Shown here one piece after another: positions 34,350-43,498 of a stretch of 64,000 bases of DNA. The position numbers and the translations under genes are program-made. The stretch's first letter is position 1; every line of letters begins with the position of its first letter. Source of the stretch: Candidatus Obscuribacter sp. GTDB taxonomy: Bacteria; Cyanobacteriota; Vampirovibrionia; Obscuribacterales; Obscuribacteraceae. A model generated the notes under the pieces. That model saw only the letters and a program-made list of their open reading frames with translations. It had not been told where the DNA came from and ran no database searches. The stretch covers positions 3,534,001 through 3,598,000 of the forward strand of contig JADJQZ010000001.1 of the NCBI GenBank assembly GCA_016712465.1, read 5' to 3'.

Positions 34350-35915
34350 CTAATGACTGAGGATGTAGCGGCTCATGGTCCGTACACCAAATGCGGTGCC
34401 GCCTTTATTCAATTCATCCTTGTCCCTGTCCAACCAGGAAACTCCGGCAACATCCATGTGTACCCAGGGAAGATTCTCGGTAAATTCTTTGATAAACATA
34501 CCGGCCGAACTTGAACCTGCTTCTCCTCTGGAACCGGCATTCTTCAGGTCTGCAATATCGCTTCTCAAACCTTCTTTGTACTCATCAAAAAGGGGCAGCT
34601 GCCAGAACTGCTCCCCACAGCTCTTGCCGCTTTCCATCAGAGCAGCGATCATCTGGGGTGAACTGCCCATGATACCGGCGGCCACTCTTCCCAGTGCCGT
34701 CACCACTGCGCCTGTGAGAGTGGCGATATCGATCAATTCGTCGACACCTTCTTTGATGGCATAAGTAATGGCATCAGCAAGGATGAGCCGTCCCTCCGCA
34801 TCCGTATTGTTTACCTCGATGGTCTTACCATTCATAGACTTGAGCACATCGCCCGGATGCAAGGCGTTGTCACCGGGCATATTCTCGGTTGCCGCCACTA
34901 CTGCCAGTACCGAAACCTTGGGCTTGAGGGCGCCGACAACCTGCATGGTAGCGAGCACTGAGGCCGCACCGGACATGTCATACTTCATATGTTCCATGCT
35001 CTGAGCCGGCTTCAGGGAAAGTCCGCCGGAATCAAAGGTGATGCCTTTACCGATCAATCCAATCGTCTTCTTGGAGCGACTGTAGTTGTACTTCAGAACA
35101 ATCAACCGGGGTTCTTCCTTCGCCCCTCTGGCCACGCCCAGAAATGCACCCATGCCAAGTTTCTCTGCCTGGGCGGCATCGAGAACCTTCACATCCAGAC
35201 CGTATTCCTTGGCAATACGACGCGCTTCATGGGCCAGCCTTGTGGGAGTCATGTACACAGGCGGCTCGGCGATAAGTTCACGAGCCAGATTGGTAGATTG
35301 CGATATGGTGAGAGCACGCTTCACGGTGGCGTCGAACTTAGCCTTGCTCAAACCGCTCTTGAAAGACAGAGTCCAGCGTTTGGACATAGGTTCGTTTCTT
35401 CGGCTCTCATCCTGAGCCTGCGTTTTGTAACGCAGAAAACTAAAGGAGGCCAGGACAAAGCACTCCAGAGCGGCTTCCAAAGCCCTCTCTTCCGAGAGCT
35501 TTTTGGTATCACGCAAGCAAATACAAACAGACCGCTCCTTCTCGGCGCTGCCCTTTTTCTTGCTGCCAGTCCCGGCTGCAACATTCGGCGTAGGCGTTGC
35601 GGCCAGACGCCGAGACACCTGTGCGCCGAGCTTACGGTAGACGGCGGCGTTTACATCGGCTTCCTTGCCCAGTCCATAAAGACATATTTTCTTAAAAGGC
35701 GCGGCACCGTAGGTCGGCAGCCAGACTTGCTGTCCGCTCTTGCCGCTGAAGCCCTCTTCCTGAGCTGCCGTTTTCCAGGCAGCAAGGGCCGCCTTATCAA
35801 ACCCTTTATCCAGGGAGGCCAGTAGTTTGGCAGGATCCTCCTGGGCATAGACCGGCAAAACCAAGACATCCGCATCTAAATGACTGAGAGAGAGCCCTTC
35901 CAAGTGTACCTTCAT
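34350..35915 (-). CDS. pepA: Leucyl aminopeptidase (M17 family)
   Basis: A 521-residue cytosolic metallo-aminopeptidase removing N-terminal residues from peptides. The M17 signature NTDAEGRL is at 370-377. The active-site stretch GKGITFDSGGLSLKP holds the metal-binding Lys and Asp, and MKYDMSGAASVL follows. The N-terminal domain (about 1-190) is divergent, as usual. AGGAGG five bases before the ATG gives a firm start. It follows a DUF4388 gene by 14 bp in the same operon. Confidence 0.94.
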   Translation of the reverse strand: MKVHLEGLSLSHLDADVLVLPVYAQEDPAKLLASLDKGFDKAALAAWKTAAQEEGFSGKSGQQVWLPTYGAAPFKKICLYGLGKEADVNAAVYRKLGAQVSRRLAATPTPNVAAGTGSKKKGSAEKERSVCICLRDTKKLSEERALEAALECFVLASFSFLRYKTQAQDESRRNEPMSKRWTLSFKSGLSKAKFDATVKRALTISQSTNLARELIAEPPVYMTPTRLAHEARRIAKEYGLDVKVLDAAQAEKLGMGAFLGVARGAKEEPRLIVLKYNYSRSKKTIGLIGKGITFDSGGLSLKPAQSMEHMKYDMSGAASVLATMQVVGALKPKVSVLAVVAATENMPGDNALHPGDVLKSMNGKTIEVNNTDAEGRLILADAITYAIKEGVDELIDIATLTGAVVTALGRVAAGIMGSSPQMIAALMESGKSCGEQFWQLPLFDEYKEGLRSDIADLKNAGSRGEAGSSSAGMFIKEFTENLPWVHMDVAGVSWLDRDKDELNKGGTAFGVRTMSRYILSH

Positions 35916-35929
35916 TTGTGCCTCCTGAA

Positions 35930-37834
35930 CTAATTAGTATGGGTATTGATAACACGTGCAACTATATCGTCAACAATCTTGCTTTCATTGGAGTCCAACT
36001 GTCTGCGACAATAGGCCAGATAGGCTTCCATCCAGCGCCGCAGTTCCAGAAGCACGGCCGAAACAGGTACACCGGAGCGCTTCATCTGCGACAAATTCAC
36101 CGATATCCGGCCTTCATGATCGATGTGAAAACGTGTCTTTGCTTGCGAATCACCATGGACGTAGTGCAAGGATGAGTTGAGCAGCATTTTGTTATCTTCC
36201 GGACCAATCATGGGCTGCAATTCCTCAGTGATCTTTTGAAAAATTGTCAGCGGTCTGAAGAGACTGCCTTGTTGAATGTTGGCCAGGCGCAATTGCACCA
36301 GCAAGTAAATGCCCTTGAATATCATGTGGGTGGTCCAATTATCATACGATTTGACCACCTCATCCAGGGTGGAGAGCCCATCTATAAAACCGGCCAGTTC
36401 TGAGATCCGGCGCCGATCTTCAGCCAGCACCGCACTCTCATCCATATACTTGAGCGGCTGGCTGTGCATCTGAATCCAGAGCGCTTCGAAATTCCAAACC
36501 CGCTCCAAAATAGAATCACGGCCTTGAGGAAAACCGGCGATTATCTGGGCCATTTGATCTTGATAGAGCGCGGAATCAAGAAGCAATCTATCCAGGGACT
36601 GACTGAGTCGGGCTGTATCATCCAGTTCTTCCGAACGACCTTTGTCTCGAAAGACGAAAATACCTTCAGCCCAGGTGGTGATGAACTCTACCATGGCCTC
36701 ATAGCCACGCAGTTTATTGAGACGAGCATGGGTCGGTCGTCCAGACTCGAAGGCCACAATAATGGTCTTGTCTCGATTGTCCACTGTCAGCAGACCTGTT
36801 TTCTTAGCTGTGGCCAGAGACTGAAGTAGGCCGGCAGTGTCTATGGCACCCAGACTACCGATCATGGAATCACGCATGGTCTCGATATTGACGGATCTGG
36901 AATTACCGGCGGCATCATCCTCGGTGCGTTTGTGATAGCCGCCATAGAGATACTGATCATCCAGCAATACTTCTAATTCGCGAGTGTTGATGAAACCCGC
37001 CCGCACGCATAAAAGCCCCAGAAAACTACGCTGCGACTTGCCCCAGCCCTCTTCTTGCTGTTTCTCCAGAAGCTCACGCAATTGTCTTTCGTCAATGATA
37101 CCGCTGGCCACAAGATAGCGACCCAAGCGAAAGGGCTTGCGATTGTGGTAGCAATTAGATAGAAACTGAATGCGGGAAAAAACCGGATAGATTAGACGAG
37201 CCGCCTCGAATTCCTGCAGAATCCGCAACGCTTCATCAGAAGGCAGTTGGTGTCTAGCTTCCACATTTCGAACGATAGATTCCACCGAGGCATAGTCGTC
37301 GATCATCTGCATCACCCAGTTTTGAGGAGCAGGCAGGGTAAAGTCATTTTTAACAGACTTACCGTAATCGGACATAACCGGAATAGAAGTAGACAATATG
37401 TGGTTGGCGAGGGTGCTTCCGCCACCGCGCAAGCGCCGCCGATCGATACCGGATACGGTGGCACAAGCATAATCGGCAAGCAGCGGATAGCGCGTGAATA
37501 TTCCGAATGGACTATCGTAGAAGTTGAAGGTAAGCCCCCCGGCCGGATCATCTCGGGTCAGAGTTATGGCCCCGTCTCCTTTGACAAAAAGTAAGACCCC
37601 ATGAGGCTTAAGCAATTTCTTGCCATAGATGGCAAATTTGACCAGAGCATCCAGAGGCAGCGAAAACCCGGTCTGCATCAAATCGATGATCAGACCATCC
37701 AGGCTCTTGCCGTTTTCCACTAGCTTGTCGAGCTGGCCGTAGAGGTTCTCCCGGTAAGAGAAGGTGAGAAAGCTCAAAGACGAGTTGATAAACCCTTCTT
37801 TGCCCAGATCGGGAAGCTCTTCCCGCCCAGTCAA
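35930..37834 (-). CDS. DUF4388 protein with GspE-N-like segment
   Basis: A 634-residue soluble protein. The N-terminal 120 residues hold an alpha/beta segment (SLDGLIIDLMQTGFSL, KLLKPHGVLLFVKG). Around 240-310 lies a helical repeat like the N-terminal domain of GspE/PilB ATPases (FRLGRYLVASGIIDERQLRE, then FLGLLCVRAGFINTRELEVL). A DUF4388/PATAN domain follows (about 325-400, MIGSLGAIDTAGLLQSLATA). The last 200 residues are helical. The start is TTG at 37834 with GAGG nine bases upstream. Combining GspE-N-like and PATAN parts suggests a link to type IV pilus or secretion control, which is inference. pepA follows after 14 bp. Confidence 0.75.
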   Translation of the reverse strand: MTGREELPDLGKEGFINSSLSFLTFSYRENLYGQLDKLVENGKSLDGLIIDLMQTGFSLPLDALVKFAIYGKKLLKPHGVLLFVKGDGAITLTRDDPAGGLTFNFYDSPFGIFTRYPLLADYACATVSGIDRRRLRGGGSTLANHILSTSIPVMSDYGKSVKNDFTLPAPQNWVMQMIDDYASVESIVRNVEARHQLPSDEALRILQEFEAARLIYPVFSRIQFLSNCYHNRKPFRLGRYLVASGIIDERQLRELLEKQQEEGWGKSQRSFLGLLCVRAGFINTRELEVLLDDQYLYGGYHKRTEDDAAGNSRSVNIETMRDSMIGSLGAIDTAGLLQSLATAKKTGLLTVDNRDKTIIVAFESGRPTHARLNKLRGYEAMVEFITTWAEGIFVFRDKGRSEELDDTARLSQSLDRLLLDSALYQDQMAQIIAGFPQGRDSILERVWNFEALWIQMHSQPLKYMDESAVLAEDRRRISELAGFIDGLSTLDEVVKSYDNWTTHMIFKGIYLLVQLRLANIQQGSLFRPLTIFQKITEELQPMIGPEDNKMLLNSSLHYVHGDSQAKTRFHIDHEGRISVNLSQMKRSGVPVSAVLLELRRWMEAYLAYCRRQLDSNESKIVDDIVARVINTHTN

Positions 37835-37868
37835 AACTAATCCCTCACCACTTCAGCCTCTCGCAATA

Positions 37869-39185
37869 TCATCGGGGAGCTCCCGGCTTGGGGCTGGCTT
37901 TACCGGCCGCTGCCGGAGCGTGTACGGTCTGGCTGGTACCACCAGTGGGAGCCGCCGCATGGGGCACAACCAGGATACCCATCAAACTCTGGGCGATGGG
38001 ATCGGGAGGAGCAACAAAAAGAGCCTTGATAGCCACCTGTCCCTTTAACTTGCCGCTCAGAATCCGACCCACTTCGATGATCAAATCATCCTTGCCGGAA
38101 GTAACCAGGCGGAAGCGCGCCCCGCCTCCGGCCGGACCGGACATGGGCACCAGGCGCAGGGGCGGGGTGCTACGGCCAATCAAGCCCATATACTTGGGAA
38201 TGGAGATTAGTTTAGGGTCGATGAGCCAACTTTTGGCTATTTCCGGACGGGAAGCAGCCAGGGCCTGGGCAAAGTTCATGGCTACGGAGTGGGGGCCGTC
38301 CTCGGGCAATTTGCCGGATATACCGTAGCGACTGCCGCTGAACTTCAGTAAAACTTTGTAACCCACAGGCTGCACCCGTGGCTTATCGGCATCCTTGACG
38401 GGGTCGGTGCTGACCGGCGGCAAAATAGTCAGCAGAATATCATTGCCGGAAAAAGATGCCCGCCCGGCCACATTCTGGGTGAAGAAGGGCGGCAAACCGG
38501 AGAAAAGCTCCGGCGCCTCGAAAAGCACACCATTTTCCATTTTGTACCCTTTGAACCAGAGAGTACCGGAAACCCGATCACCGCCTATCAAGGCCAGCAA
38601 CTTGCCGCCGTGGCCGGCTGCGGCAGCGGTAACCTGGCTGGGGGCCGCCTTGCCGGGTGCCTTGGCAGCCGGTTTAGCCTCTGCGCCCAGGAGACGAGCT
38701 TCCCGCAGGGCCGTAAGCTGCGGCATGGGAATCAAAAAGACACGCCCCTGGCTGGTCTGGAACAAAGCAGTGTGACTTTCTCTCGGCAACTGAAAGCTGA
38801 ACAGTCGCCCCGCCGCGGTTTCCTGTACTTTCAACTTGAATTCGGAAAGGGAGGGATTGGACTGCACGAAAAGCTGAATATCAGCGTGTTGCAAGCTGGG
38901 GCTGGCCAGCACGTCCTTGAAGAGGTTGAAATACTTACCCCAGGTAATGTCATCGGGGCTGGTCTTGTACTCCATGGCTAGAGCAGCCAGCTCCGGCACC
39001 GTCATACTGGGAAGGCTGACGGGCTTGGGGGCAGCGGCACCAGTGGCAGAGGGCTCACTGGGCTTATCGACAGCCCGGGCCGGCGGCAAGCAGCACAAAA
39101 GGCTGGAAAAAATAAGCGCTGAGCCGGCAAGAGCCGAGAATTGTCTTAGAAAACCGTCGTTCATGTTGTTTCTTTGGTGATACAT
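37869..39185 (-). CDS. Exported protein of unknown function, 438 residues
   Basis: A signal peptide is visible (hydrophobic core about 18-32, cleavage near ARA-VDK). The mature protein begins with an Ala/Pro-rich spacer, then a helical part and a beta-rich body (about 200-400) with stretches such as GKLLALIGGDRVSGTLWFKG. The C-terminus is again Ala/Pro-rich. Starts at 39185 or at ATG 39164 are both possible; neither has a strong ribosome site. First gene of the apparent operon with the DUF4388 and pepA genes (34-bp gap). Family not recognised. Confidence 0.65.
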   Translation of the reverse strand: MYHQRNNMNDGFLRQFSALAGSALIFSSLLCCLPPARAVDKPSEPSATGAAAPKPVSLPSMTVPELAALAMEYKTSPDDITWGKYFNLFKDVLASPSLQHADIQLFVQSNPSLSEFKLKVQETAAGRLFSFQLPRESHTALFQTSQGRVFLIPMPQLTALREARLLGAEAKPAAKAPGKAAPSQVTAAAAGHGGKLLALIGGDRVSGTLWFKGYKMENGVLFEAPELFSGLPPFFTQNVAGRASFSGNDILLTILPPVSTDPVKDADKPRVQPVGYKVLLKFSGSRYGISGKLPEDGPHSVAMNFAQALAASRPEIAKSWLIDPKLISIPKYMGLIGRSTPPLRLVPMSGPAGGGARFRLVTSGKDDLIIEVGRILSGKLKGQVAIKALFVAPPDPIAQSLMGILVVPHAAAPTGGTSQTVHAPAAAGKASPKPGAPR

Positions 39186-39477
39186 CGCTTATCTCAAGAG
39201 TGCATAGTAGCCATACGCCGGCAGTAGCCTGAAAACCTGTGAAGCTCTAAGGAAATCGAGGACCTCAATTCTAACCGCTTGACCTGCCGGAGCCGGTTTT
39301 CCGGGGGTGAACTCGGCCTCAGTTTGAAGTCGGCGGCAAATCCATCTCCGTGGTGATTGAACTTTGTGCCAATCTGAGAAAAAAACTTTGCCAAAAGCGT
39401 GGGAATTCTCCCATGATACGGATAGACACGAGCCCTCGCCGGTTGTACATTGAATCTACGCCAGCAAGGACAGCCCC

Positions 39478-41652
39478 ATGCCACCAATGGAATTCAACTC
39501 AGCCGAATCATTTCATGCCAGTGGCAGTGCAGCACATGGTGCCGAATCCCTGGCCAGAGAAGTGCAAAGTCAGGTTTCAGCCGCAGCTAACCTCGGCGCC
39601 GACAAACTAGCAACCGCCCTACCAGCGCCCGGAGCCGACGCCGCTCTGGGCGTGGGTGCAGTACCGGGCAGCGAGCAAGCCCTCTCTCCGCTCATGTCCA
39701 TCATCTCCAAGATGCCCGGGCACATAAGCCTGATCTCCTCATTCTTTGAAGGTCTGGCAAGCTTCTTTTTACCGCAGCTCGATATGCTCAGCGCCTTCGA
39801 CCCCGCCAACATGGGTCTCGATTCGCTCTTCTCGCCGGACCACATGGGCATCGACCTCTCCTTGCTGCCCGATGATGCCCCCTGCCTGAACACCCTCGAT
39901 GCTGGTCCCGCCTTGAATTTCGGCAAGGGCGACTTCCTCTCGAGCAAACTCAATTTCTCTCTTGGTGATGCACAAGCTTCCAGCCAGGCCCTCTCAAGAG
40001 ACGCCATGAACAGCTTCAGAAGCATGAATGTCTCAGGCAATCTGCTTGCCAAACCGCAGTTTGAAGGCACCGGTCTCCTTTCCGGCCCCAGCATGCAGGA
40101 AGGCATGAACGCCAGTCACCTGGCTTCCAACAGCCGCCTCTTCTCCGACAGCATCGGTGGTTCCTCAGGCAATTTCGCCAACAGCATGGGCCCCGGCACC
40201 AGCAGCGCCATGAACGTGAACGGCACTAATATAGGTACGGGCACCAGCCAACTCGGCGGTCTGACGGCCAATGCCAATTCACTAAACGCCGCCGGCGGAC
40301 TCTCCGACATGAAGGGCTTCGACCTCGGCAGCCAGAAAGTGGGACAGAACCTCTTTAGCGGTGGTTCGGACAATGTGCTGGCCTACAACAACAATGACTC
40401 CTTCCAGTCCACAGTCTCCGCCCCTAAAGCTGAGACGGCAGATCTGGGTGGCATGAAAGCCAAAGCCCTCAGCCTTGATGGTAAGGCCGCACCGCAAAGC
40501 GATATGAAAGATGCCGGCGCCGGACTGGAAAAATCCAGCGCCCACGGCAAGGAAGTCAGCGAAGTCGCCAAAAACCATCCCAAAGAAATGGCTCGCACTC
40601 ACAAGTCCTTTGACCGTGCCAGCCATTCCGTCAAGCATACCCATTCGGCCCATCAGGCTTCTAAACCGGCTTCCGCCAGCGCATCGGCCGCTCCTAAGCC
40701 GGTCCAACAGAGCGAACCGGCCATTGCCTCCCAGGAAGCACAACTCAATCAGGCTAACGGTCAGCAGATTGGCGATCAGACCGCCAATCAAAATATTGCC
40801 CAGGATGCCGGTCAGGCCGCTCCTGAAAGCACAACATCTTACACCATTAAGTCAGGGGACTGCCTGTGGAACATTGCCAAAGACCAGCTCGGCAATGCCA
40901 CCAAATGGTCGGACATATATAAGATGAATGAAGGCATCCTCGGTGCCAATCCCGATCTGATCCGTCCCGGCACCACTATTCAGTTGCCCGGCATGGGTGC
41001 GGAAGCCAGTGCCAATATTGCCTCCTACACAGTCAAACCGGGCGACAATCTCTGGGACATTGCCAGAGAGCAACTGGGCGATGGCAGCAAGTGGGGAGAC
41101 CTTTACAAAGCTAACGAAGGCGTGATCGGCTCAGACCCGCGTCTGATCCAGCCCGGTCAGGAACTGGCCCTTGGCGGCGGCAATAATGCCGCCATGCAAA
41201 TCTCCGCCCAGCCGGCCGCGACCAATATGCCGGTCAGCCAAGATCCGCAAAGCCTTGGTCAAACTGCCATGCAACAGCCCCAGCCCTCCACTCAAATTCA
41301 AAACTACGAAATGGAAGTGCAGACGCAGCCGGCCTATGCCAACAATTCCATGCAGAATTTCGAGGCTGCGCCCCTGAATAATCAAGGGAATTTCAATCAA
41401 GGCAATTTCTCACAAGGCACCTTCAATCAGGCGCCCAATCAACTGCCCAATCAGGGCGCCCTGCCGGCAAAGGTCATGCCCACCCAGGCTCAACCCGATG
41501 CCCTGATTCCGCCCGCTCATGCCGCTGACGGCAGCTTCACCAATTTTGAGACACTAAACTTCAATGAAACCGGTATCACCGGCAACAAAGCAGGCAGTGT
41601 CAACTCCAGCATGGGTTCAGATCTCTTTCATTTTCTAAACAAACGCAAGTAA
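39478..41652 (+). CDS. Large protein with two C-terminal-half LysM domains, no signal peptide
   Basis: A 724-residue protein. Two LysM domains, about 455-505 (SYTIKSGDCLWNIAKDQLG) and 517-565 (SYTVKPGDNLWDIAREQLG), each end in the typical PxLIxPG turn; they bind peptidoglycan or chitin-type glycans. The first 450 residues are Ser/Asn/Gly/Met-rich with a hydrophobic stretch near 80-100 (SLISSFFEGLASFFLP). The tail has short NQGNFxQG repeats. No N-terminal signal peptide is visible, which is unusual; export could use another route or the hydrophobic stretch. AAGGA eight bases before the ATG supports the start. Confidence 0.8.
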   Translation: MPPMEFNSAESFHASGSAAHGAESLAREVQSQVSAAANLGADKLATALPAPGADAALGVGAVPGSEQALSPLMSIISKMPGHISLISSFFEGLASFFLPQLDMLSAFDPANMGLDSLFSPDHMGIDLSLLPDDAPCLNTLDAGPALNFGKGDFLSSKLNFSLGDAQASSQALSRDAMNSFRSMNVSGNLLAKPQFEGTGLLSGPSMQEGMNASHLASNSRLFSDSIGGSSGNFANSMGPGTSSAMNVNGTNIGTGTSQLGGLTANANSLNAAGGLSDMKGFDLGSQKVGQNLFSGGSDNVLAYNNNDSFQSTVSAPKAETADLGGMKAKALSLDGKAAPQSDMKDAGAGLEKSSAHGKEVSEVAKNHPKEMARTHKSFDRASHSVKHTHSAHQASKPASASASAAPKPVQQSEPAIASQEAQLNQANGQQIGDQTANQNIAQDAGQAAPESTTSYTIKSGDCLWNIAKDQLGNATKWSDIYKMNEGILGANPDLIRPGTTIQLPGMGAEASANIASYTVKPGDNLWDIAREQLGDGSKWGDLYKANEGVIGSDPRLIQPGQELALGGGNNAAMQISAQPAATNMPVSQDPQSLGQTAMQQPQPSTQIQNYEMEVQTQPAYANNSMQNFEAAPLNNQGNFNQGNFSQGTFNQAPNQLPNQGALPAKVMPTQAQPDALIPPAHAADGSFTNFETLNFNETGITGNKAGSVNSSMGSDLFHFLNKRK

Positions 41653-41709
41653 CTGTCGGCTGGCCCTGACCGTTAAGCAAACATAGCCTGACTCTTTTTA
41701 GTGCGGGCT

Positions 41710-42804
41710 CTAGTCTAAGGCGTCAGGAAAAAGCATGGCTGCTTTTTCCTTTACCTCCTTCAGACCGGCAGTCCTGCCTGGCTCCGCCACGGAAGTGAGG
41801 GCCGTCATTGCGAGTTTCTCGGCGCTGAGCCCGGGCTCCACCAGGGCGGGCAACCCATAGACCAGGCAGCCACGCTGCCTGGCCATCTCGATCAGGCGGC
41901 CGACTGATTTGCCGGAGAGAGACTGACTATCGATACGCCCCTCAGCCACCACTACGGCCTGACAGCGAGCTAATTTCTCCGGCAAATGCAACTCCTGAGA
42001 AAGCCAGTCAAAACCTGAAACAATGGGAGCATCAAGCACCATGCTGAGTCCGAAACCGGCACCACCGGCGCTACCAGCCCCGGGCAAATCTCGACCCTGG
42101 CGACCGAGAGCCGACTCCAGACAATCGGCAAAATGCGCAAGCGCCCGGTCCAGCAAGGCTACTTCGGCAGCATCGGCCCCTTTTTGCGGGGCAAAGACAC
42201 TGGCGGCGCCTTCCGGCCCGGTGAGCGGATTATGGACATCCGAAATAACCGTAAAGGAGCAGCCTCGCGTCAGCCTTTTCAATTCCGTCAGGTCAATGCG
42301 CGACAGAGAGAGCAAGGCCGCGCCACCAGCGGCGATATCAGAACCGCCCCCGTCCAAGAAGCGCGCTCCCAGCATTCGCAGGGCGCCTGTGCCACCATCA
42401 GTAGAGGCACTGCCGCCGACGGTGAGAAAGATCTGCCTGGCACCAGCTTCGATGGCAAAGCGGATCAGTTGCCCAAACCCCTCAGTCTGAGCGCCCAGGG
42501 CGTCCAATTGCCCCTCCTGCAAAAGCGCAATGCCGGAAGCACCGGCAAGCTCTACCACGGCGTGATCTGGAAATTTGAGATATCGCGAGAGACCCTTGAT
42601 GCCGGTGGGTCCCGAAACCTCCTTATAGACGAATTCCCCTCCTTTTACCTGCTGGAGACAAGCCAGGGTATCGTCACCACCATCGGCAAAAGGCGCAAGC
42701 TCACAGCTATGGCCTTTTTCAGCAAGCACTTCGGCGATGGCCTGAGCCAGCTCCAGGGCGGATATCGTTCCTTTATACGAACAGGGGCAGACCAATATAC
42801 GCAA
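41710..42804 (-). CDS. glxK: Glycerate kinase (GlxK/GarK family)
   Basis: A 364-residue kinase phosphorylating glycerate to 2-phosphoglycerate. Signatures are the N-terminal CPCSYKGTISALELAQAI and ADGGDDTL, the central LTVGGSASTDGGTGALRMLG, and ISDVHNPLTGPEGAASVFAP. The C-terminal VVVAEGRIDSQSLSGKSVG also matches. Length is slightly below the usual 375-380. The start is TTG at 42804 with a purine-rich stretch upstream. It converges on the LysM gene. The symbol stands for the family and is not specific to a pathway. Confidence 0.9.
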   Translation of the reverse strand: MRILVCPCSYKGTISALELAQAIAEVLAEKGHSCELAPFADGGDDTLACLQQVKGGEFVYKEVSGPTGIKGLSRYLKFPDHAVVELAGASGIALLQEGQLDALGAQTEGFGQLIRFAIEAGARQIFLTVGGSASTDGGTGALRMLGARFLDGGGSDIAAGGAALLSLSRIDLTELKRLTRGCSFTVISDVHNPLTGPEGAASVFAPQKGADAAEVALLDRALAHFADCLESALGRQGRDLPGAGSAGGAGFGLSMVLDAPIVSGFDWLSQELHLPEKLARCQAVVVAEGRIDSQSLSGKSVGRLIEMARQRGCLVYGLPALVEPGLSAEKLAMTALTSVAEPGRTAGLKEVKEKAAMLFPDALD

Positions 42805-42887
42805 TTCCAGTTCTCTTCCATAAAAGTAGCAACTTTAGTTTATCGGTCCTTCGCTCGTGGCAAATTAGAAGAAGAAGAAATAAATGC

Positions 42888-42943
42888 AAACTGCCAATTC
42901 CCTATTCGGGCAATCGGCAGTTTAGAGAAGACCAAATTGGCAG
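42888..42943. promoter_or_regulatory. Two mutually exclusive inverted repeats
   Basis: AAACTGCC (42888-42895) can pair with GGCAGTTT (42916-42923). The overlapping CTGCCAATT (42891-42899) can instead pair with AATTGGCAG (42935-42943). Both pairings are perfect and share CTGCC, so only one can form. They lie 70-125 bp before a strong ribosome site at 42999-43005. Confidence 0.35.
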
Positions 42944-43013
42944 GCTGAATAGTCGATAATCGGCAATACCTGTCAGAAAAGGACGACGCTCCCCATCCGA
43001 GGAGGATTTTGTC

Positions 43014-43103
43014 ATGGCCGGAAATGAAAATGTGAGAAGACTTCTAAGCAATATGAAGGATTCCGCTAAGCAGCCCAAGCGCCCCTCACCCACCTTGAGA
43101 TAA
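43014..43103 (+). CDS. 29-residue frame with strong ribosome site, possible N-terminal part of the next gene
   Basis: GAGGAGG lies eight to nine bases before an ATG. The frame MAGNENVRRLLSNMKDSAKQ continues for nine more residues and stops at 43101-43103. The next frame (43136 onward) is open from 43070 and overlaps this one, but is shifted by one base. It has no good start of its own. The simplest reading is that both belong to one gene broken by a one-base indel, real or from assembly. A stand-alone micro-protein is the alternative. Confidence 0.45.
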   Translation: MAGNENVRRLLSNMKDSAKQPKRPSPTLR

Positions 43104-43135
43104 AGACCGGAACGTCCCCGGCAGCCGCACGGGAA

Positions 43136-43498
43136 GTGGACCTCTCCGCCTACAAAGGCAAGCAAGCCTGGCCTGGACGAGCCTACGTGCTTGTGGGCAA
43201 TTCCTATAACCCGGAAAAGAGAATTCACTCTACCAGGCAAGCAAGGAAGCGTGCCGCTTGTATCGCACTGATGCTGGAACACGGAAAGAACAATAGAAAT
43301 TGCTTAAGTGTGGAAGACGCGCTGCAAATAGAGGGCTTTAGAGAATGCCTGAGCCGTTTCGAATTCGATTGGTTGAGAAGAGAAGCAGCCTCTACACTAC
43401 TTGGACCGGCATATAACGAACGGGGTGAATTGCTACCGCAATGTTTCGCCGTCTGGCGCAGAGAGGAAGCCGCTCAACGGTCTATGCAAATTAGCTGA
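43136..43498 (+). CDS. Hypothetical protein, 120 residues, possibly the body of a frameshifted gene
   Basis: The frame begins at GTG 43136 without a ribosome site but is open from 43070. The product has a normal globular composition (AYKGKQAWPGRAYVLVGNSY, then FRECLSRFEFDWLRREAAST) and no membrane segment. Its end overlaps the convergent rpiB gene by 8 bp. See the 29-residue frame at 43014 for the likely original start. Family not recognised. Confidence 0.5.
   Translation: MDLSAYKGKQAWPGRAYVLVGNSYNPEKRIHSTRQARKRAACIALMLEHGKNNRNCLSVEDALQIEGFRECLSRFEFDWLRREAASTLLGPAYNERGELLPQCFAVWRREEAAQRSMQIS

Noticed and set aside
43070..43103. Programmed -1 frameshifting between the 29-residue and 120-residue frames
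   Set aside because: No X XXY YYZ heptamer in the correct phase and no clear downstream stem; a plain indel is simpler.
42902..43282. Minus-strand frame of 126 codons opposite the possible frameshifted gene
   Set aside because: Composition rich in Cys, Gly, Ser and Arg without domain pattern, and it covers the strong plus-strand ribosome site.
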